NCBI GenBank assembly: GCA_947073545.1
Contig: CAMTMP010000005.1
Location: 1-64,000 of the forward strand
Direction of reading: 5' to 3'
DNA: 64,000 bases
Source of the DNA: an uncultured bacterium
Lineage (GTDB): Bacteria; Bacillota; Clostridia; Lachnospirales; Lachnospiraceae
The position numbers were made by a program, and so were the translations under genes. The notes under the pieces were generated by a model. It made no database searches. It was not told where the DNA came from and worked only from the letters and a program-made list of their open reading frames with translations. Below, piece by piece: positions 33,841 through 42,598 of this stretch. The number at the start of each line of letters is the position of its first letter. Positions within the stretch are counted from its first letter, which is position 1.

Positions 33841-34739
33841 ATACAGAGGTAAAAATCGCGGGAGTTACCTTTAAGAATCCTGTTATGACGGCATCCGGCA
33901 CCTTCGGTTCCGGCATGGAGTACTGTGATTTTGTGGATTTGAACAGACTTGGCGCGGTGGTGACCAAGGGAGTGGCGAACGTGCCGTGGGAGGGAAATCC
34001 GACGCCCCGTGTGGCGGAAGTGTACGGCGGCATGTTAAATGCCATCGGCCTGCAGAACCCGGGGATCGACGTTTTTATGGAGAGAGACTTGGAATTTTTA
34101 AAGAATTATGACACCAATGTCATTGTGAATGTCTGCGGCAAAACCGTGGAGGATTATCTGGAAGTGGTGGAGCGTCTTTCGGACACGTCCGTTTCCATGC
34201 TGGAAATTAATGTGTCCTGCCCCAATGTGAAAGAGGGGGCGATCGCTTTTGGGCAGAAGGCGGATTCCCTCTATGATATCACATTGCAGATTAAGAAAAA
34301 GGCGAAACAGCCGGTGATTATGAAGCTGAGCCCGAATGTGACGGACATTACGGAAATGGCAAAAGCGGCGGAGGCGGCGGGCGCCGACGCGCTTTCCATG
34401 ATTAACACGATCACGGGCATGAAGATTGATATTCACAAAAAAAAGTTTGTGCTTGCCAATAAGACAGGCGGCATGTCCGGCCCTGCGGTCAAGCCGGTGG
34501 CTGTGCGCATGGTTTATCAGACGGCGCAGGCGGTGAAGATTCCGATTATCGGCATGGGCGGTATCGGAAACGCGGAGGATGCGATTGAGTTCCTGCTTGC
34601 CGGAGCCAGTGCAGTGGCGGTTGGCGCGATGAATTTTGTGAATCCTTACACGACTGTGGAGGTGGTGGAAGGAATTGAAGCTTACATGAAACAGTACGGG
34701 ATTGAGAACGTGACAGAGCTGATCGGGGGCGTAGCGTGA
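33837..34739 (+). CDS. pyrD: Dihydroorotate dehydrogenase B, catalytic subunit
   Basis: A 300-residue FMN enzyme oxidising dihydroorotate to orotate. Class 1B features are VMTASGTFGSGMEY, KGVANVPWEGNPTPRVAE, LEINVSCPNVKEG with the catalytic Cys, VIMKLSPNVTDI, SMINTITGMKID and PIIGMGGIGNAEDAIEFLLAGASAVAVG. It is coupled to pyrK by a 4-base overlap. Its TGA stop lies within the first stem of hairpin element copy 4, and a strong terminator follows at 34857. Confidence 0.96.
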   Translation: MNTEVKIAGVTFKNPVMTASGTFGSGMEYCDFVDLNRLGAVVTKGVANVPWEGNPTPRVAEVYGGMLNAIGLQNPGIDVFMERDLEFLKNYDTNVIVNVCGKTVEDYLEVVERLSDTSVSMLEINVSCPNVKEGAIAFGQKADSLYDITLQIKKKAKQPVIMKLSPNVTDITEMAKAAEAAGADALSMINTITGMKIDIHKKKFVLANKTGGMSGPAVKPVAVRMVYQTAQAVKIPIIGMGGIGNAEDAIEFLLAGASAVAVGAMNFVNPYTTVEVVEGIEAYMKQYGIENVTELIGGVA

Positions 34740-34829
34740 AAAGTGCTTCGAAAGACGTTCCGCCATAGGACGGGACGCCAAGAAGCACTAAGTTTCACGC
34801 AGGAGAATGCCTGAAATGCGGCATTCTCC
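34734..34829 (+). repeat. Two-hairpin intergenic element, copy 4
   Basis: The outer stem is GCGTGAAA (34734-34741) with TTTCACGC (34793-34800); AGTGCTTC pairs with GAAGCACT; the inner stem GACGTTCCG pairs with CGGGACGCC around the loop CCATAGG. Hairpin 2 is GGAGAATGCC (34802-34811) with GGCATTCTCC (34820-34829). The pyrD stop codon lies inside the first stem arm. Confidence 0.85.
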
Positions 34830-34856
34830 GCACGACATATTTTTAAGAACATAATC

Positions 34857-34909
34857 TGCCCTCCCTGCGCATAGATTTATAGTAACTATACGCAGGGAGG
34901 GCATTTTTT
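34857..34909 (+). terminator. Strong hairpin with T6, carrying the next gene's RBS in its 3' arm
   Basis: TGCCCTCCCTGCG (34857-34869) pairs perfectly with CGCAGGGAGGGCA (34891-34903), followed by TTTTTT (34904-34909). The 3' arm contains AGGGAGG, 9 bases before the GTG start at 34910, so the hairpin both fits an intrinsic terminator and would hide that ribosome site in any read-through RNA. Confidence 0.8.
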
Positions 34910-36466
34910 GTGGAATTGGTGAAGAAAAAGATACATATGGATCGAATAAACGGCAGAGCCGGCACGCAGATGGTATTGGAAGAGGACGTAAACATTTCAG
35001 ATAATAAACTGGATGCAAACTATCTGTTAAGCAGTAAAGGCGAGATCATAATGGAGGAAATCCGCCTCGGTGAAAACGTAGTCAGCCTGAAGGGCAGGCT
35101 GGTGGTGTCCATACTGTATCTGACGGACATGGAGGGGATGTGCGCCAGCATGGAGGCGGTGATTCCCTTTGAGGAAAAGGTTAATATGGAAGGGGTAAAC
35201 AATGGCGATACGATCCTGACGGAAAGCTGCATCGAGGATCTGACGGTGGGGCTTATTAACTCGCGCAAATTCAGTGTACAGGCGGTGGTTTCCCTGTCGC
35301 TTGCGCGGGAGGAGCAGATGGAGTGTGAGACGGCGGTTGACCTTTACCATGAGGAACCCGTGGAGTACCGCAAGTGCGTCTATCCCGTGATAGAGCTGGT
35401 GCTGCATAAGAAAGATATTTTCCGCATGAAAGAAGAGATGGAGCTGACGGGAAATCTGCCCAATGTGTTCCAGACCATATGGCATCATATTTGCTTTGAC
35501 CATGTGGAATTTAAGGCGCTGGAGGAGAAACTTTCGATTCAGGGTGAGATGCGGGCATTTTTCCTATATGAGGGGGAAGGGGATAACGATAAAACACAGT
35601 GGTATGAGAATACCGTACCATTCAGCGGTATTATCGAGTGCCACGGATGCCGGGAAAATATGATTCCCGATATTCAGTATCACTTGGGACAGTGCAACGT
35701 GGAAGTGAGGCAGGATTTCGACGGCGAGGAGAGAGTGTTCTGCGTGGAGCCGGTGCTGGATCTGGATATTCACCTCTACGAGGAGGAAAATCTGGAGGTG
35801 ATTTCCGATGTTTACGGCGTGGATAAGGAAATTGAGGCGTTGACGACACAGATGCCCATTAAGAGTCTGCTCCTTGCCGGAAGTGGAAAATGTAAGATTG
35901 CGGAGCATACGAGAATACAAAATCCGGAGATGCCGATGTACCAGCTCATTCATTCCGACGGGGAAATCAGAATCGACGAGCAGAGCATTGTGGAGAACGG
36001 CATTGCTGTTGCGGGAACGCTCCTGGTGACGACGCTATACCTGAGTGCGAGCGGTGCGAAGTCCATTTATTCCACGGTCAATGAGCTGCCCTTCCAGTAT
36101 GTGATCGAGGCGGAGAACATTCTGCCCGCCTGTGTCTATAAGCTGCGAAGCAGCATCGAGCAGTTGACGGTGACCATGCTTGACAGCGATGAGCTGGATG
36201 TGAAAGCTGCATTACAGTTTAAGGTGATTGTATTTTCTGTGCAGAACCGCGATCTGGTGACGGACATTAGGGTGGAACCGCTCGACTTAAATAAGCTCAG
36301 TGAGCTGCCGGGCATGGTGATCTGTATTGTGGGGCAGGGAGAGACACTGTGGGACATCGGTAAGAGATATTATGTGCCGGTGGCGCAGCTTAAGGAAGTG
36401 AACGAACTGCCGACGGAGGAGATTTCGGCGGGGGATAAAATTTTGGTTGTTAAGGGCGGGATTTAG
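34910..36466 (+). CDS. SPOCS (DUF3794) and LysM domain protein, spore-coat type
   Basis: A 518-residue protein without signal peptide. It carries repeated DUF3794/SPOCS-type beta domains (for example VVSLKGRLVVSILYLTDMEG and IAVAGTLLVTTLYLSASGA, about 90 residues each) and a C-terminal LysM of about 45 residues (VGQGETLWDIGKRYYVPVAQLKEVNELPTEEISAGDKILV). Related proteins such as SipL of C. difficile bind the SpoIVA coat base through LysM, so a role in spore-coat assembly is likely. The GTG at 34910 has AGGGAGG 9 bases upstream; an ATG at 34937 is an alternative start. The expected sporulation promoter was not identified. Confidence 0.85.
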   Translation: MELVKKKIHMDRINGRAGTQMVLEEDVNISDNKLDANYLLSSKGEIIMEEIRLGENVVSLKGRLVVSILYLTDMEGMCASMEAVIPFEEKVNMEGVNNGDTILTESCIEDLTVGLINSRKFSVQAVVSLSLAREEQMECETAVDLYHEEPVEYRKCVYPVIELVLHKKDIFRMKEEMELTGNLPNVFQTIWHHICFDHVEFKALEEKLSIQGEMRAFFLYEGEGDNDKTQWYENTVPFSGIIECHGCRENMIPDIQYHLGQCNVEVRQDFDGEERVFCVEPVLDLDIHLYEEENLEVISDVYGVDKEIEALTTQMPIKSLLLAGSGKCKIAEHTRIQNPEMPMYQLIHSDGEIRIDEQSIVENGIAVAGTLLVTTLYLSASGAKSIYSTVNELPFQYVIEAENILPACVYKLRSSIEQLTVTMLDSDELDVKAALQFKVIVFSVQNRDLVTDIRVEPLDLNKLSELPGMVICIVGQGETLWDIGKRYYVPVAQLKEVNELPTEEISAGDKILVVKGGI

Positions 36467-36549
36467 AGTAGAAAGGGATGCGCAGGCGTGAAATGATTCT
36501 ACGTCGCCGCTCTTTCGTTCCGTAAAAAGCGCAGCAGGTGAAATCCGAA

Positions 36550-36578
36550 TTGTAAAATGAAGGGTTATCGTATATACT
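36550..36578 (+). promoter_or_regulatory. Promoter of the spermidine-synthase-like gene
   Basis: TTGTAA (36550-36555), 17-bp spacer, TATACT (36573-36578). Confidence 0.6.
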
Positions 36579-36635
36579 ATGAGATAGGCTTTGTGAGTTT
36601 GGCAGGGCTGAAATACGAAAAGGGACGAATTTATC

Positions 36636-38237
36636 ATGAACACATCATCCATTTTAAAGAATAAAATATTTTTGTACTTGACGGAATTTTTTTCAGGAAT
36701 GTCCGTGATGGCGGTGGAGCTGGGGGCGAGCAGGCTGCTCGCTCCCTATTTCAGTTCTTCTCAGATCGTGTGGACGATCATTATCGGCACCATTATGATC
36801 GCCATGGCGCTTGGCAATATTTACGGCGGGAAAAGTGCGGACAAGGATCCGAACCCGGACAAGCTCTACACGCGGATTTTAATTGCCGGAGTGTGGATCG
36901 CGTTGATTCCGGTGGTGGGAAAGTATATTATTATAGGTATTTCCGCGCTGCTCATTTTTGCGGTGAATACAAATTTCCTGATCTGGGCGGCTTTTGCGGC
37001 CTGCATGGTGATCTTTGTGTTTCCGCTTTTCCTGCTGGGAACGGTGACGCCGTCTCTGGCAAAATATACGGTGCAGAGCCTTTCGGACAGCGGCAGTATC
37101 GTGGGTACGCTTGGCGCATTTAATACGATCGGCAGCATTATCGGTACGTTTGTGCCGACTTTTGTATCGATTCCGGCGGTGGGCACTTCGGTTACGTTTT
37201 TGATTTTTGCGGCGATTCTCCTAGGGCTTGGCATCATCTATTTTATCAGCAAAAGAAGCGGGCGCAAAAGGAGCGCGGTATCGGCGGTCATCTTTATTCT
37301 GTGCTGTATTTTCGGGGCGTCGAACAGCTTTGCTTTCTGGGAAAACAATCTGGCTTATGAAGGAGAGTCTGTTTACAATTATTTGCAGGTGAAAGAAAAC
37401 GACAGAAACGTCGTATTATCGACAAATGTGCTGTTCGGGGTGCAGTCTATTTTGATCAAGGACGAAGGGCTGACCGGAATGTATTATGACTATGCCATGG
37501 CGGCTCCGCTTATGACGGGAAAGGATGATCCGGCGGACTGCAATACGCTGATCCTTGGCATGGGGACGGGTACCTATGCGCATCAGTGCCGCGCCTATTT
37601 CGGGGACATGCCTGTGGAGGGTGTGGAGATCGATGAGAAGATCACGGATCTGGCGAGGGCTTATTTTGAACTGCCGGAAGATGTGCCGGTGACTACCTAT
37701 GACGGCAGGGCTTATTTGAATGCGATCGACGGCAAATATGACGTGATCATGGTGGACGCCTATCAGGATATCACGATTCCCTTTCAGATGTCCTCTGTGG
37801 AATTTTTTACATTGGTGAAGGAGCATCTTGCGGAGAACGGCGTGATGGTGGTCAACATGAACATGCGCGGCAGCGGGGCGGACAGCATCAATGCCTATCT
37901 TTCCGATACCATTGGCAGCGTTTTCGGCAAGGTCTACACTGTGGATGTGAAAGGCTCTACCAACAGGGAGCTTTTCGCCTCTGACAACCCTCAGATATTA
38001 GAGAATTTGGACAAACACAAGGAGACTGTCGCGGACGAAAGTCTCTTTGCCATGATGCATACGGTTTCTGAGAATCTGGTTCCCTATGAAGCGGGAAATC
38101 TCATTATGACGGACGACAAAGCGCCGGTGGAACTTCTGGGTATGCGCGTCATAGACGAGCTGATCAGAAACGAGGTTGCCTATTACAAATCCGTTTATGA
38201 AACGCAGGGCATTTGGGGTGTGATCGATGCGCTGTAA
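36636..38237 (+). CDS. Membrane-fused spermidine synthase-like methyltransferase-fold protein
   Basis: A 533-residue protein. The N-terminal 240 residues hold about seven membrane helices (FFSGMSVMAVELGASRLLAPYF is the conserved first one), and the C-terminal half is a spermidine synthase-type Rossmann domain: LILGMGTGTYAHQCRAYFG, VEGVEIDEKITDLARAYF, YDVIMVDAYQD. The nucleotide loop is intact, but I cannot confirm the polyamine-site Asp pair, so true spermidine synthesis is not assured. Many Clostridia carry such fused forms as single genes. It has its own promoter and a downstream bidirectional terminator. Confidence 0.83.
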   Translation: MNTSSILKNKIFLYLTEFFSGMSVMAVELGASRLLAPYFSSSQIVWTIIIGTIMIAMALGNIYGGKSADKDPNPDKLYTRILIAGVWIALIPVVGKYIIIGISALLIFAVNTNFLIWAAFAACMVIFVFPLFLLGTVTPSLAKYTVQSLSDSGSIVGTLGAFNTIGSIIGTFVPTFVSIPAVGTSVTFLIFAAILLGLGIIYFISKRSGRKRSAVSAVIFILCCIFGASNSFAFWENNLAYEGESVYNYLQVKENDRNVVLSTNVLFGVQSILIKDEGLTGMYYDYAMAAPLMTGKDDPADCNTLILGMGTGTYAHQCRAYFGDMPVEGVEIDEKITDLARAYFELPEDVPVTTYDGRAYLNAIDGKYDVIMVDAYQDITIPFQMSSVEFFTLVKEHLAENGVMVVNMNMRGSGADSINAYLSDTIGSVFGKVYTVDVKGSTNRELFASDNPQILENLDKHKETVADESLFAMMHTVSENLVPYEAGNLIMTDDKAPVELLGMRVIDELIRNEVAYYKSVYETQGIWGVIDAL

Positions 38238-38260
38238 TGCTGCCCGCGCAACAGTAAAGA

Positions 38261-38289
38261 AAAGGAACCGGGCGCGACCCGATTCCTTT
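38261..38289. terminator. Bidirectional terminator between convergent genes
   Basis: AAAGGAACCGGG and CCCGATTCCTTT form a stem with the loop CGCGA, T-rich on the plus strand (TTTGTTTTC) and on the minus strand (TTTCTTTAC). Confidence 0.75.
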
Positions 38290-38308
38290 GTTTTCTCATC
38301 ATTCCTGT

Positions 38309-38971
38309 TTAGTTGGAAGCGATCTGCCCGGCACCTGCCTGATTTAAAATATCCTGCGTGGCATTGTTCTGTGCGGCTGCATCCTCAGCCATCTTGTCAA
38401 AGCCTGCCATAACAGCGTCGTAAGTCTTCTTGGAGATCTCAGGAAGCTCGCCGCCCCAAGTCTTTTCAGCCTGCTCGTAGCCTTTCTTGAAAGCTTCGCG
38501 CATATCCTCAATCTTGCTCGGGTCGCCGCCCGTCAGAGCCGTTGCGAAATCAAGGATTCTGCCGGAAGTCTGCTTTACGCCCCAGTAGCCGTCCTCGGAA
38601 ACATCCTCCTGCGCCTGCAGTCTGGTAGCCTCATCCACTTCAAACTTGCCGCTGGCAAGAAATTTCCACATATCGCCGTTCGCAATGCCGGAGGCCTGAC
38701 TCTGTTTGGTCATCAACTGCTGCACAATGTTCTGCAGCTGCTTTGTGTGCGCGTCAGCGTCGGCTTTCATCTTATTTACAAGTTCTGTGTTCTGTACATA
38801 CTTTTTCACAGGTATGTTGACACTGTCCTTTGAAGGCTCGTAAACAACACCGTTCTCGCCCTTGTTGGAAGTGCTGTCCTTTACCTCTTCAACAGGCTTG
38901 TTTTCTGTCTGCGTGGTGGTAAGAGCTTCGTAAGCGTTAGTGCCTGCTCCTGTAATTCCATTTACGCCCAT
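38309..38971 (-). CDS. Conserved protein of unknown function
   Basis: A 220-residue acidic, Gln/Ala/Lys-rich, mostly helical protein with no signal peptide or membrane segment. It begins MGVNGITGAGTNAYEAL, has a flexible N-terminal tail (ENKPVEEVKDSTSNKGENG), then helices such as VNKMKADADAHTKQLQNIV. The start at 38971 has AAGGAGGGATACCC upstream on the minus strand; the longer frame lacks one. Upstream on the minus strand TTAATTAGGAAAATGGTACGATATAAA includes TACGATAT, loosely like a flagellar sigma-28 -10, so export or motility links are possible but weak. I do not recognise the family. Confidence 0.72.
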   Translation of the reverse strand: MGVNGITGAGTNAYEALTTTQTENKPVEEVKDSTSNKGENGVVYEPSKDSVNIPVKKYVQNTELVNKMKADADAHTKQLQNIVQQLMTKQSQASGIANGDMWKFLASGKFEVDEATRLQAQEDVSEDGYWGVKQTSGRILDFATALTGGDPSKIEDMREAFKKGYEQAEKTWGGELPEISKKTYDAVMAGFDKMAEDAAAQNNATQDILNQAGAGQIASN

Positions 38972-39162
38972 GGGTATCCCTCCTTGGAAAAATTTGTATA
39001 TTTGTGGTTGCGAAAAGACTGCCACATGGGCAATCTCCTTTTTCTACTATTTATATCGTACCATTTTCCTAATTAAATTAGGAGGAAAGGCACAGAAAAT
39101 CAAAAAATTCCATAAAATACCATGTCTTGGCGGTGAAGCCCGTGCGCGTGGGGAGGTGGCGC

Positions 39163-39191
39163 TTGACATTTTGTACAAAATTAAGTACAAT
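39163..39191 (+). promoter_or_regulatory. Promoter of ispE-gntR with overlapping palindrome
   Basis: TTGACA (39163-39168), 17-bp spacer, TACAAT (39186-39191). The inverted repeat TTGTAC (39171-39176) / GTACAA (39185-39190) with an 8-base centre lies across the spacer and -10, as a repressor site would. A related GTATACAAAGTAC follows at about 39197. Confidence 0.7.
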
Positions 39192-39281
39192 CCCTGTATA
39201 CAAAGTACATTGATTGTTACAGAAGAGAATAGAGAGCAGGAAATGGCTGACCGCGGGGTCAGCGAAACATAGGGAGCTGCT

Positions 39282-40151
39282 ATGATAAGACAGAAAGCCT
39301 ACGCAAAAATTAATCTGGGACTGGATGTGCTGCGGCGCAGACCTGACGGTTATCACGAGGTAAAGATGATTATGCAAACCGTGGATATTTGTGATCACCT
39401 GACTTTTGAGAAGCGTGAGGAGCCGGGAATCGGTTTCCTGATAGAGGGGTCAGATCTTTTGGCGGATGAAAACAATCTGGTTTACCGGGCGGCGGCGCTG
39501 TTGATGGGGAGAAGGAAAATCCGTGAGGGCGTCTCTATCACCTTGCAGAAACGGATTCCCATTGCGGCGGGGATGGCTGGCGGCAGTGCGGATGCGGCGG
39601 CGGCCCTGCGGGGACTGAACGAACTTTTTGAAATGGGATATTCCGTGGAGGAATTGAAAGATATTGGCGTTACGCTGGGGGCGGACATTCCTTACTGCAT
39701 TCAAGGCGGGACTATGCTGTCGGAGGGCATTGGGGAAATTTTGACACCGCTGTCTGAGCCGCCGTCCTGTTATCTGGTGATAGCAAAGCCGGATATCGAT
39801 GTGTCTACGGCGTTTGTTTACGGACATTTGCAGGCGGACAGACTGCACTTTCACCCGGATATCGACGGGATGGCGGCGGCGCTTGCGTCGGGCGATTTAA
39901 AAGGGATCACGGATAGAATGGGGAATGTGCTGGAGACGGTTACCGTAAAGGAGTACCCAGTTATCGACAAACTGAAACGTAAGATGTGCAGGCTGGGGGC
40001 GGAAAATGCGCTGATGAGCGGCAGCGGGCCCACCGTGTTTGGCATTTATAAAGAGGAGGAACCGGCGGAGAAAGCGGCTGCTGCCATAAAGGAAGAGGAA
40101 CCGGCGTGCGCGGTTTTTGTGACAACGTTTTGGAACGGCCGACTGCTCTGA
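39282..40151 (+). CDS. ispE: 4-diphosphocytidyl-2-C-methyl-D-erythritol kinase
   Basis: A 289-residue GHMP kinase of the MEP isoprenoid pathway. Motifs are AYAKINLGLDVLRRRPDGYHEV (substrate and catalytic Lys region), IPIAAGMAGGSADAAAALRGLN (ATP-binding glycine loop), LGADIPYC with the catalytic Asp, and ALMSGSGPTVFGIY near the end. The start follows ATAGGGAGCTGCT. gntR follows after 14 bases and is probably in the same operon. The promoter with palindrome lies about 90 bases upstream. Confidence 0.95.
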   Translation: MIRQKAYAKINLGLDVLRRRPDGYHEVKMIMQTVDICDHLTFEKREEPGIGFLIEGSDLLADENNLVYRAAALLMGRRKIREGVSITLQKRIPIAAGMAGGSADAAAALRGLNELFEMGYSVEELKDIGVTLGADIPYCIQGGTMLSEGIGEILTPLSEPPSCYLVIAKPDIDVSTAFVYGHLQADRLHFHPDIDGMAAALASGDLKGITDRMGNVLETVTVKEYPVIDKLKRKMCRLGAENALMSGSGPTVFGIYKEEEPAEKAAAAIKEEEPACAVFVTTFWNGRLL

Positions 40152-40165
40152 TAAGGGGGGCGCGT

Positions 40166-40861
40166 ATGGAGCATGATTTCACTGTGAATATGGATGAATT
40201 TCTTCCTTTACGGGATGTGGTATTTAACACACTGCGCCGTGCCATTTTGACGGGTGAACTGAAACCGGGGGAGAGGCTGATGGAGATCCATCTGGCGAAC
40301 CGCCTGGGGGTGAGCCGCACGCCGATCCGCGAAGCGATACGAAAGCTGGAACTGGAAGGGCTGGTGACCATGATTCCAAGACGCGGCGCGGAGGTGGCGC
40401 AGATCACGAAGAAAAGTTTACAGGATGTGCTGGAGGTAAGACGCGCTCTGGACGCGCTCTGCGCCGAGCTTGCCTGCGACAGGATTACGCCGGAGGGCAA
40501 GGTATCGCTAAAAAAAGCCTGCGACAGCTTTGAGGAGGCCACCAAGACGGGAGATGTGGTGACCATCGCGGAAGCGGACGTGGCGCTGCACGATATCATT
40601 GTGCAGGCGACGGGAAACCAGAGGTTGATCCAGTTGATCAATAACCTGTCCGAGCAGATGTACCGTTACCGCTTTGAGTATATCAAGGATGAGAGCGGGC
40701 ATGAAAATCTGGTCAACGAGCATAGGATGATATATGAGAGTATTATGAACGGCGACAGAGAGAAAGCGGCGGCCGCGGCGAGGCTTCACATTGATAATCA
40801 GGAGCGGTCTATTATCAGGCAGATCCGCATAGATCCCGGAGGAAAACAGCACAGACATTAA
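40166..40861 (+). CDS. GntR-family regulator, FCD (FadR) subgroup
   Basis: A 231-residue regulator. The winged helix at 10-75 has LRRAILTGELKPGERLMEIHLANRLGVSRTPIREAIRKLELEGLV, and the all-helical FCD ligand domain follows (EADVALHDIIVQATGN, QMYRYRFEYIKDE, NEHRMIYESIMNGDREKA) with His and Asp residues that usually bind a metal and an organic acid. The start at 40166 follows AAGGGGGGCGCGT; the frame before it lies inside ispE. It is the best local candidate for binding the palindrome in front of ispE, which is an inference. Confidence 0.9.
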   Translation: MEHDFTVNMDEFLPLRDVVFNTLRRAILTGELKPGERLMEIHLANRLGVSRTPIREAIRKLELEGLVTMIPRRGAEVAQITKKSLQDVLEVRRALDALCAELACDRITPEGKVSLKKACDSFEEATKTGDVVTIAEADVALHDIIVQATGNQRLIQLINNLSEQMYRYRFEYIKDESGHENLVNEHRMIYESIMNGDREKAAAAARLHIDNQERSIIRQIRIDPGGKQHRH

Positions 40862-40935
40862 AAAAGCTGTATCAGGGCGGTCAGAAGCGGGAATACTCCT
40901 AATGTCAAAGAGAATGACAGACGGGAGTGTGGATC

Positions 40936-41181
40936 ATGAAGAAAAAGACAAAAACGTTGGCGGCCGGCCTCTTTGCGGCAGTCTGGTGGGGGATATTTTA
41001 TCCGGAACTGTGTTTTACGCAGGAGACCTGCGAGGCGGTAATGCCGGAAGGAACGCAGACGGACGCTGCTCTGGGGCAGACCGGGGCAATGGAGGTCTGG
41101 CATGCCTCCGGGGATGAGATTGTGATAAGCAGCAGGTTTTTGGAATGGTTGGAGGAAAATTTGTCTGCCGGTAAGGATTAG
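40936..41181 (+). CDS. Small exported protein, unknown
   Basis: An 81-residue protein with a signal-like N-terminus (MKKKTKTLAAGLFAAVWWGIFYPELCF) and an acidic tail ending in FLEWLEENLSAGKD. Start at 40936 after GGGAGTGTGGATC. It lies between gntR and murI, 15 bases before murI, so the three genes may share a transcript. No family was recognised. Confidence 0.6.
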   Translation: MKKKTKTLAAGLFAAVWWGIFYPELCFTQETCEAVMPEGTQTDAALGQTGAMEVWHASGDEIVISSRFLEWLEENLSAGKD

Positions 41182-41196
41182 GAAGGGTCGGGAACC

Positions 41197-42030
41197 ATGA
41201 ACGGACAGGGAGAGTGGCATAACAGCCCCATAGGTGTGTTTGATTCAGGGGTGGGAGGGCTGACTGTGGCCCGCGAGATCATGCGTCAGCTCCCCAACGA
41301 GCGGATCGTATATTTCGGAGACACGGCGAGAGTGCCCTACGGAAATAAGTCGAGGGAGACGGTGACAAGATATTCCGGACAGATCGTGCGCTTTTTGAAA
41401 ACGCAGCAGGTGAAAGCTATCGTGGTGGCCTGCAATACGGCCAGCGCTTACGCATTGGAGGATCTGGAAAAAGAGGTGGATATCCCGATGATCGGAGTGG
41501 TGAAGCCGGGGGCCAGGGCGGCTCTCGCGGCTACCTCGAATAAGAAAATCGGTGTCGTGGCCACGGCGGCCACCATAGACAGCGGCATATACAGCAGGTA
41601 CATAAAAGAAAATGACAAGAGTGTTGACATTATCGGAAAAGCTTGTCCGCTCTTTGTACCACTGGTGGAGGAGGGGCTTTGGGAGGACCCGGTGACGGAC
41701 GAAATTGCCCGCCGCTATCTGACGGAGCTGATCGACAGTGGCATTGATACCTTGATTCTGGGCTGCACGCATTACCCGATGCTGCGCTCCACGGTCGGAA
41801 AAATAATGGGGGAGGGTGTGACCTTAGTCAACCCTGCTTATGAGACGGCAAGGGAACTGAAGGGGCTTCTTGCGGAGCACGGTCTGGAGAGTGAGCACAG
41901 GCCGGGGCTGGGGACGGAGCTGTACCGCTTTTTTGTCAGTGATGCCGCAGATAAATTCCGGCAGTTTGCCAACTCCATTTTGCCTTACGGCATTTTGTCC
42001 GCAAAGGTGATCCGGATTGACGAATTTTAA
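41197..42030 (+). CDS. murI: Glutamate racemase
   Basis: A 277-residue cofactor-independent racemase making D-glutamate for peptidoglycan. The substrate motif is IGVFDSGVGGLTVAREI, and both catalytic cysteines are present: VVACNTASA (Cys79) and ILGCTHYPML (Cys190), with PYGNKS between. The length is typical. The ribosome site is GGAAGGGTCGGGAACC. A DUF1934 gene follows. Confidence 0.95.
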   Translation: MNGQGEWHNSPIGVFDSGVGGLTVAREIMRQLPNERIVYFGDTARVPYGNKSRETVTRYSGQIVRFLKTQQVKAIVVACNTASAYALEDLEKEVDIPMIGVVKPGARAALAATSNKKIGVVATAATIDSGIYSRYIKENDKSVDIIGKACPLFVPLVEEGLWEDPVTDEIARRYLTELIDSGIDTLILGCTHYPMLRSTVGKIMGEGVTLVNPAYETARELKGLLAEHGLESEHRPGLGTELYRFFVSDAADKFRQFANSILPYGILSAKVIRIDEF

Positions 42031-42077
42031 ATTCTGCCCGGAGCCTCAGTGCAAAATGCTTCGAAACGGAGGAAAAT

Positions 42078-42530
42078 ATGACGAAGGAAGTGTTGTTGAC
42101 TTTACAGGGACTCCAGTTTGATCAGCGTGAGGAGAACGCCGATCAGATCGAAATGGTCACTGTGGGCGATTATTATAAAAAGAATGACAAACACTATGTG
42201 GTTTATGAGGAGGTCACGGAAGGGTTTGACCGTGCTACGAAAAACCGTCTTAAATTTGGCGGACAGATGGTGGAGCTGATACGCCACGGCCTCGTGAACG
42301 TACATATGGTCTTTCAGGAAAACAAAAAGAACTTGTCGAACTACAATACGCCTTTCGGACAAATTTTGGTGGGAATTGACACGAAAAGGATAACGATTGA
42401 CGAAAAGGAAGATAATATTGTGGTGGATGTGGACTATGCGCTGGACATCAATTATGAGTTTTTCTCGGACTGCCACATCAAAATTGACATCCGTTCAAAG
42501 GAAAACAGCAGTTTTACATTATTATCGTAA
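42078..42530 (+). CDS. DUF1934 protein (YwiB-like)
   Basis: A 150-residue beta-rich, lipocalin-like protein with the family end YALDINYEFFSDCHIKIDIRSKE. It begins MTKEVLLTLQGLQF and has no signal peptide. The YwiB family is widespread in Firmicutes and of uncertain function. The start has GGAGGAAAAT directly upstream. Its stop codon lies in a strong hairpin. Confidence 0.85.
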   Translation: MTKEVLLTLQGLQFDQREENADQIEMVTVGDYYKKNDKHYVVYEEVTEGFDRATKNRLKFGGQMVELIRHGLVNVHMVFQENKKNLSNYNTPFGQILVGIDTKRITIDEKEDNIVVDVDYALDINYEFFSDCHIKIDIRSKENSSFTLLS

Positions 42531-42538
42531 AACTGCTG
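42506..42538 (+). terminator. Hairpin overlapping the stop codon of the DUF1934 gene
   Basis: CAGCAGTTTTAC (42506-42517) pairs with GTAAAACTGCTG (42527-42538), loop ATTATTATC. The TAA stop is inside the 3' arm. There is no long T-run after it, so it may end transcription weakly or protect the mRNA end. Confidence 0.5.
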
Positions 42539-42598
42539 TGCTGTGTTTGCAAATGCGAAGCGGTGCTCATAGCGTAATTGCGAAACGATTTACGCCGT

